Origin: Pseudoips prasinana
Lineage: Eukaryota > Arthropoda > Insecta > Lepidoptera > Nolidae
NCBI GenBank assembly: GCA_951640165.1
Contig: OX621236.1
Span: 26,652,948 to 26,716,947, forward strand
Length of the DNA: 64,000 nucleotides
Direction of reading: 5' to 3'
Shown here: piece by piece, positions 62,966 through 64,000 of the stretch
Position numbering within the stretch: position 1 is the stretch's first letter
Layout: the number at the start of each line of letters is the position of its first letter
Notes under the pieces: model-generated
What the model saw: the letters and a program-made list of their open reading frames with translations, nothing else
The model's database searches: none
Told to the model about the DNA's origin: nothing
Translations under genes and position numbers: made by a program

Positions 62966-63250
62966 ATAATATCCAGGGAAATTATTCACACACGGCCATC
63001 TGATCCCAAACTAAGCAGAGCTTGTACTATGAAAACCATATAACTGATATTTTGACAAAAGAAAAGTAGTATATGTTGTATATGTTCATAAACTACTTTT
63101 CTTTTGTAAATAAATACTTATATAGATGATTACACCTAGACTCAGGGCAAATATACATGTTTATGAACACAAATATCTGTCCTGGGTGGGAATCGAACCC
63201 ACGACCAGCGACGTGAAAGGCAAGTATCTGCCAACCACGCCAACCGCCAC
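62966..63250 (-). mobile_element. tRNA-headed SINE with internal foldback
   Basis: On the minus strand: GGCGTGGTTGGCAGATACTTGCC, GGTCGTGGGTTCGATTCCC, ACCCAGGACAGATATTTGTG and the common body and tail. In the middle, 63,055-63,070 and 63,092-63,107 are perfectly complementary (16 bp), built from the SINE phrase ACAAAAGAAAAGTAG. The short internal segment is thus duplicated in inverted form. Confidence 0.85.
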
Positions 63251-63540
63251 AAAACCTTTCTATGCCCTCACTCTCATAATCAGATGGAACAACTAGCTGA
63301 TATGACCTGAGTCAGTTCGGGTTCAAAACCGATGGCTTTACGTGCTCTCCAAGGAACGCCAACTTCAAGACTCTCGGCGGATACCTACTTAGAATTAATT
63401 ATTCATGATTAAATTTGAATTTTATAGCATTATTCGTAATGCAAAGCGTTAATATAACATATCAGTTGGCCATGTTTCTAGAAAAACAAAGCCGATAGAT
63501 AATACCTTCATCCTCCGAAAGGGTGTTAGCAAGGGAAGCC
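63250..63540. other. Intergenic, nothing recognised
   Basis: No defined features between the SINE and the tRNA-like segment. The 63,650-64,000 end of the window is likewise unremarkable. Confidence 0.4.
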
Positions 63541-63643
63541 TAAATTTGATCTGCCAGCGTGTATCGTTCGTAGCTTAACGCAGAGCGCCTACCCCGGATT
63601 GGTAGATGGTGCAGGTTCGAGACCCGCCGGACGATCAAATTTA
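63541..63643 (+). ncRNA. tRNA-like cloverleaf flanked by 11-bp inverted repeats
   Basis: 63,564-63,634 can fold as a cloverleaf. Acceptor TCGTTCG pairs with CGGACGA (one wobble). The D-arm is GCTT/GAGC, and anticodon stem CTACC/GGTAG encloses the loop CCGGATT (nominal GGA anticodon). A 5-base variable loop follows, then T-arm GCAGG/CCCGC with loop TTCGAGA and a perfect B-box GGTTCGAGACC. Defects: one extra base between D and anticodon arms, no T33, one T-stem mismatch, and no long variable arm although the anticodon would be serine. TAAATTTGATC (63,541-63,551) is perfectly inverted at 63,633-63,643. It is more likely a tRNA-derived element or pseudogene than a working tRNA. Confidence 0.35.
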
Positions 63644-64000
63644 TGATTTCCCATTTTTGAGATTAATTATTCATGGCTAAAAATCCCAATATCACTTTTT
63701 ATTTGGCACGCCCCGGTATTGGAACCCTGAACCTTATCACCTGCAGTTGAAGACGCTACTGTTACTAACAAACTATTAATAAAGACACTGGTAAGGTCAA
63801 AGTGTAGATATCCGATGTATCTTTCCCTGTACCTAAGATGAATGTTTAATGGTGATGTTCTCTAAACTTAAATGTTTACAATCAAAGTTGTGACATAGCT
63901 CGAGATCTTCTGTGATGGGTCTTTTCAAACACCATTAGTTATTTATGTCCTAAAGGAATGAAGTAGGGGGCCTCCCAAGCTACAGCCCATTGCCTTCGTT

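Overview
This window looks like nuclear DNA of a moth or butterfly (Lepidoptera). It is AT-rich, almost free of long host reading frames, and packed with repeats I recognise as lepidopteran: RTE-type LINE tails ending in (GAT)n, tRNA-headed SINEs ending in GGATATTATTATT, small Helitron-like elements ending GGGGCACAGCTAG, and the family starting CCGGCCAAGTG. Nothing suggests a bacterium, phage or virus particle genome. The species cannot be named from the sequence.

Layout. 1-13,000: decayed RTE, SINE, Helitron-like and LINE pieces. 13,006-15,180: a 5'-truncated but uninterrupted LINE reverse transcriptase (minus). 15,238-19,920: a complete, apparently very young Ty3/gypsy LTR retrotransposon (minus), with identical 140-bp LTRs, a CAATG target duplication and one intact fused gag-pol frame. 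20,275-20,470: a CpG-richer patch that looks like a promoter and short first coding exon of a host gene read to the right. 21,000-39,000: layered repeats, including several insertions with clear target duplications and many hairpins. 39,313-44,895: the best host content, two tandem two-exon genes for secreted proteins with the same six-cysteine framework (CX6CX5CX11CX6CC). 45,000-64,000: further repeats, a 60-bp minisatellite, a 74-bp-arm hairpin, and two deeply nested repeat stacks near 59.3 kb and 62.7 kb.

The two cysteine-rich genes share intron phase (1), exon plan (exon 1 = secretion signal plus spacer, exon 2 = cysteine domain) and cysteine spacing, so they almost certainly arose by duplication. 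The spacing resembles beta-defensin-fold and clip-type domains, so a defence or protease-linked role is a reasonable guess, not a demonstration.

Two repeat-level observations stand out. One ~250-bp interspersed family carries a clear 5S rRNA-like internal promoter region, so it looks like a 5S-derived SINE. The window is also unusually rich in near-perfect inverted repeats with short loops. Several lie inside LINE or SINE copies, where they can be recognised as rearrangements of a known parent sequence. Exon boundaries, element ends and family names are read by eye and should be treated as provisional.
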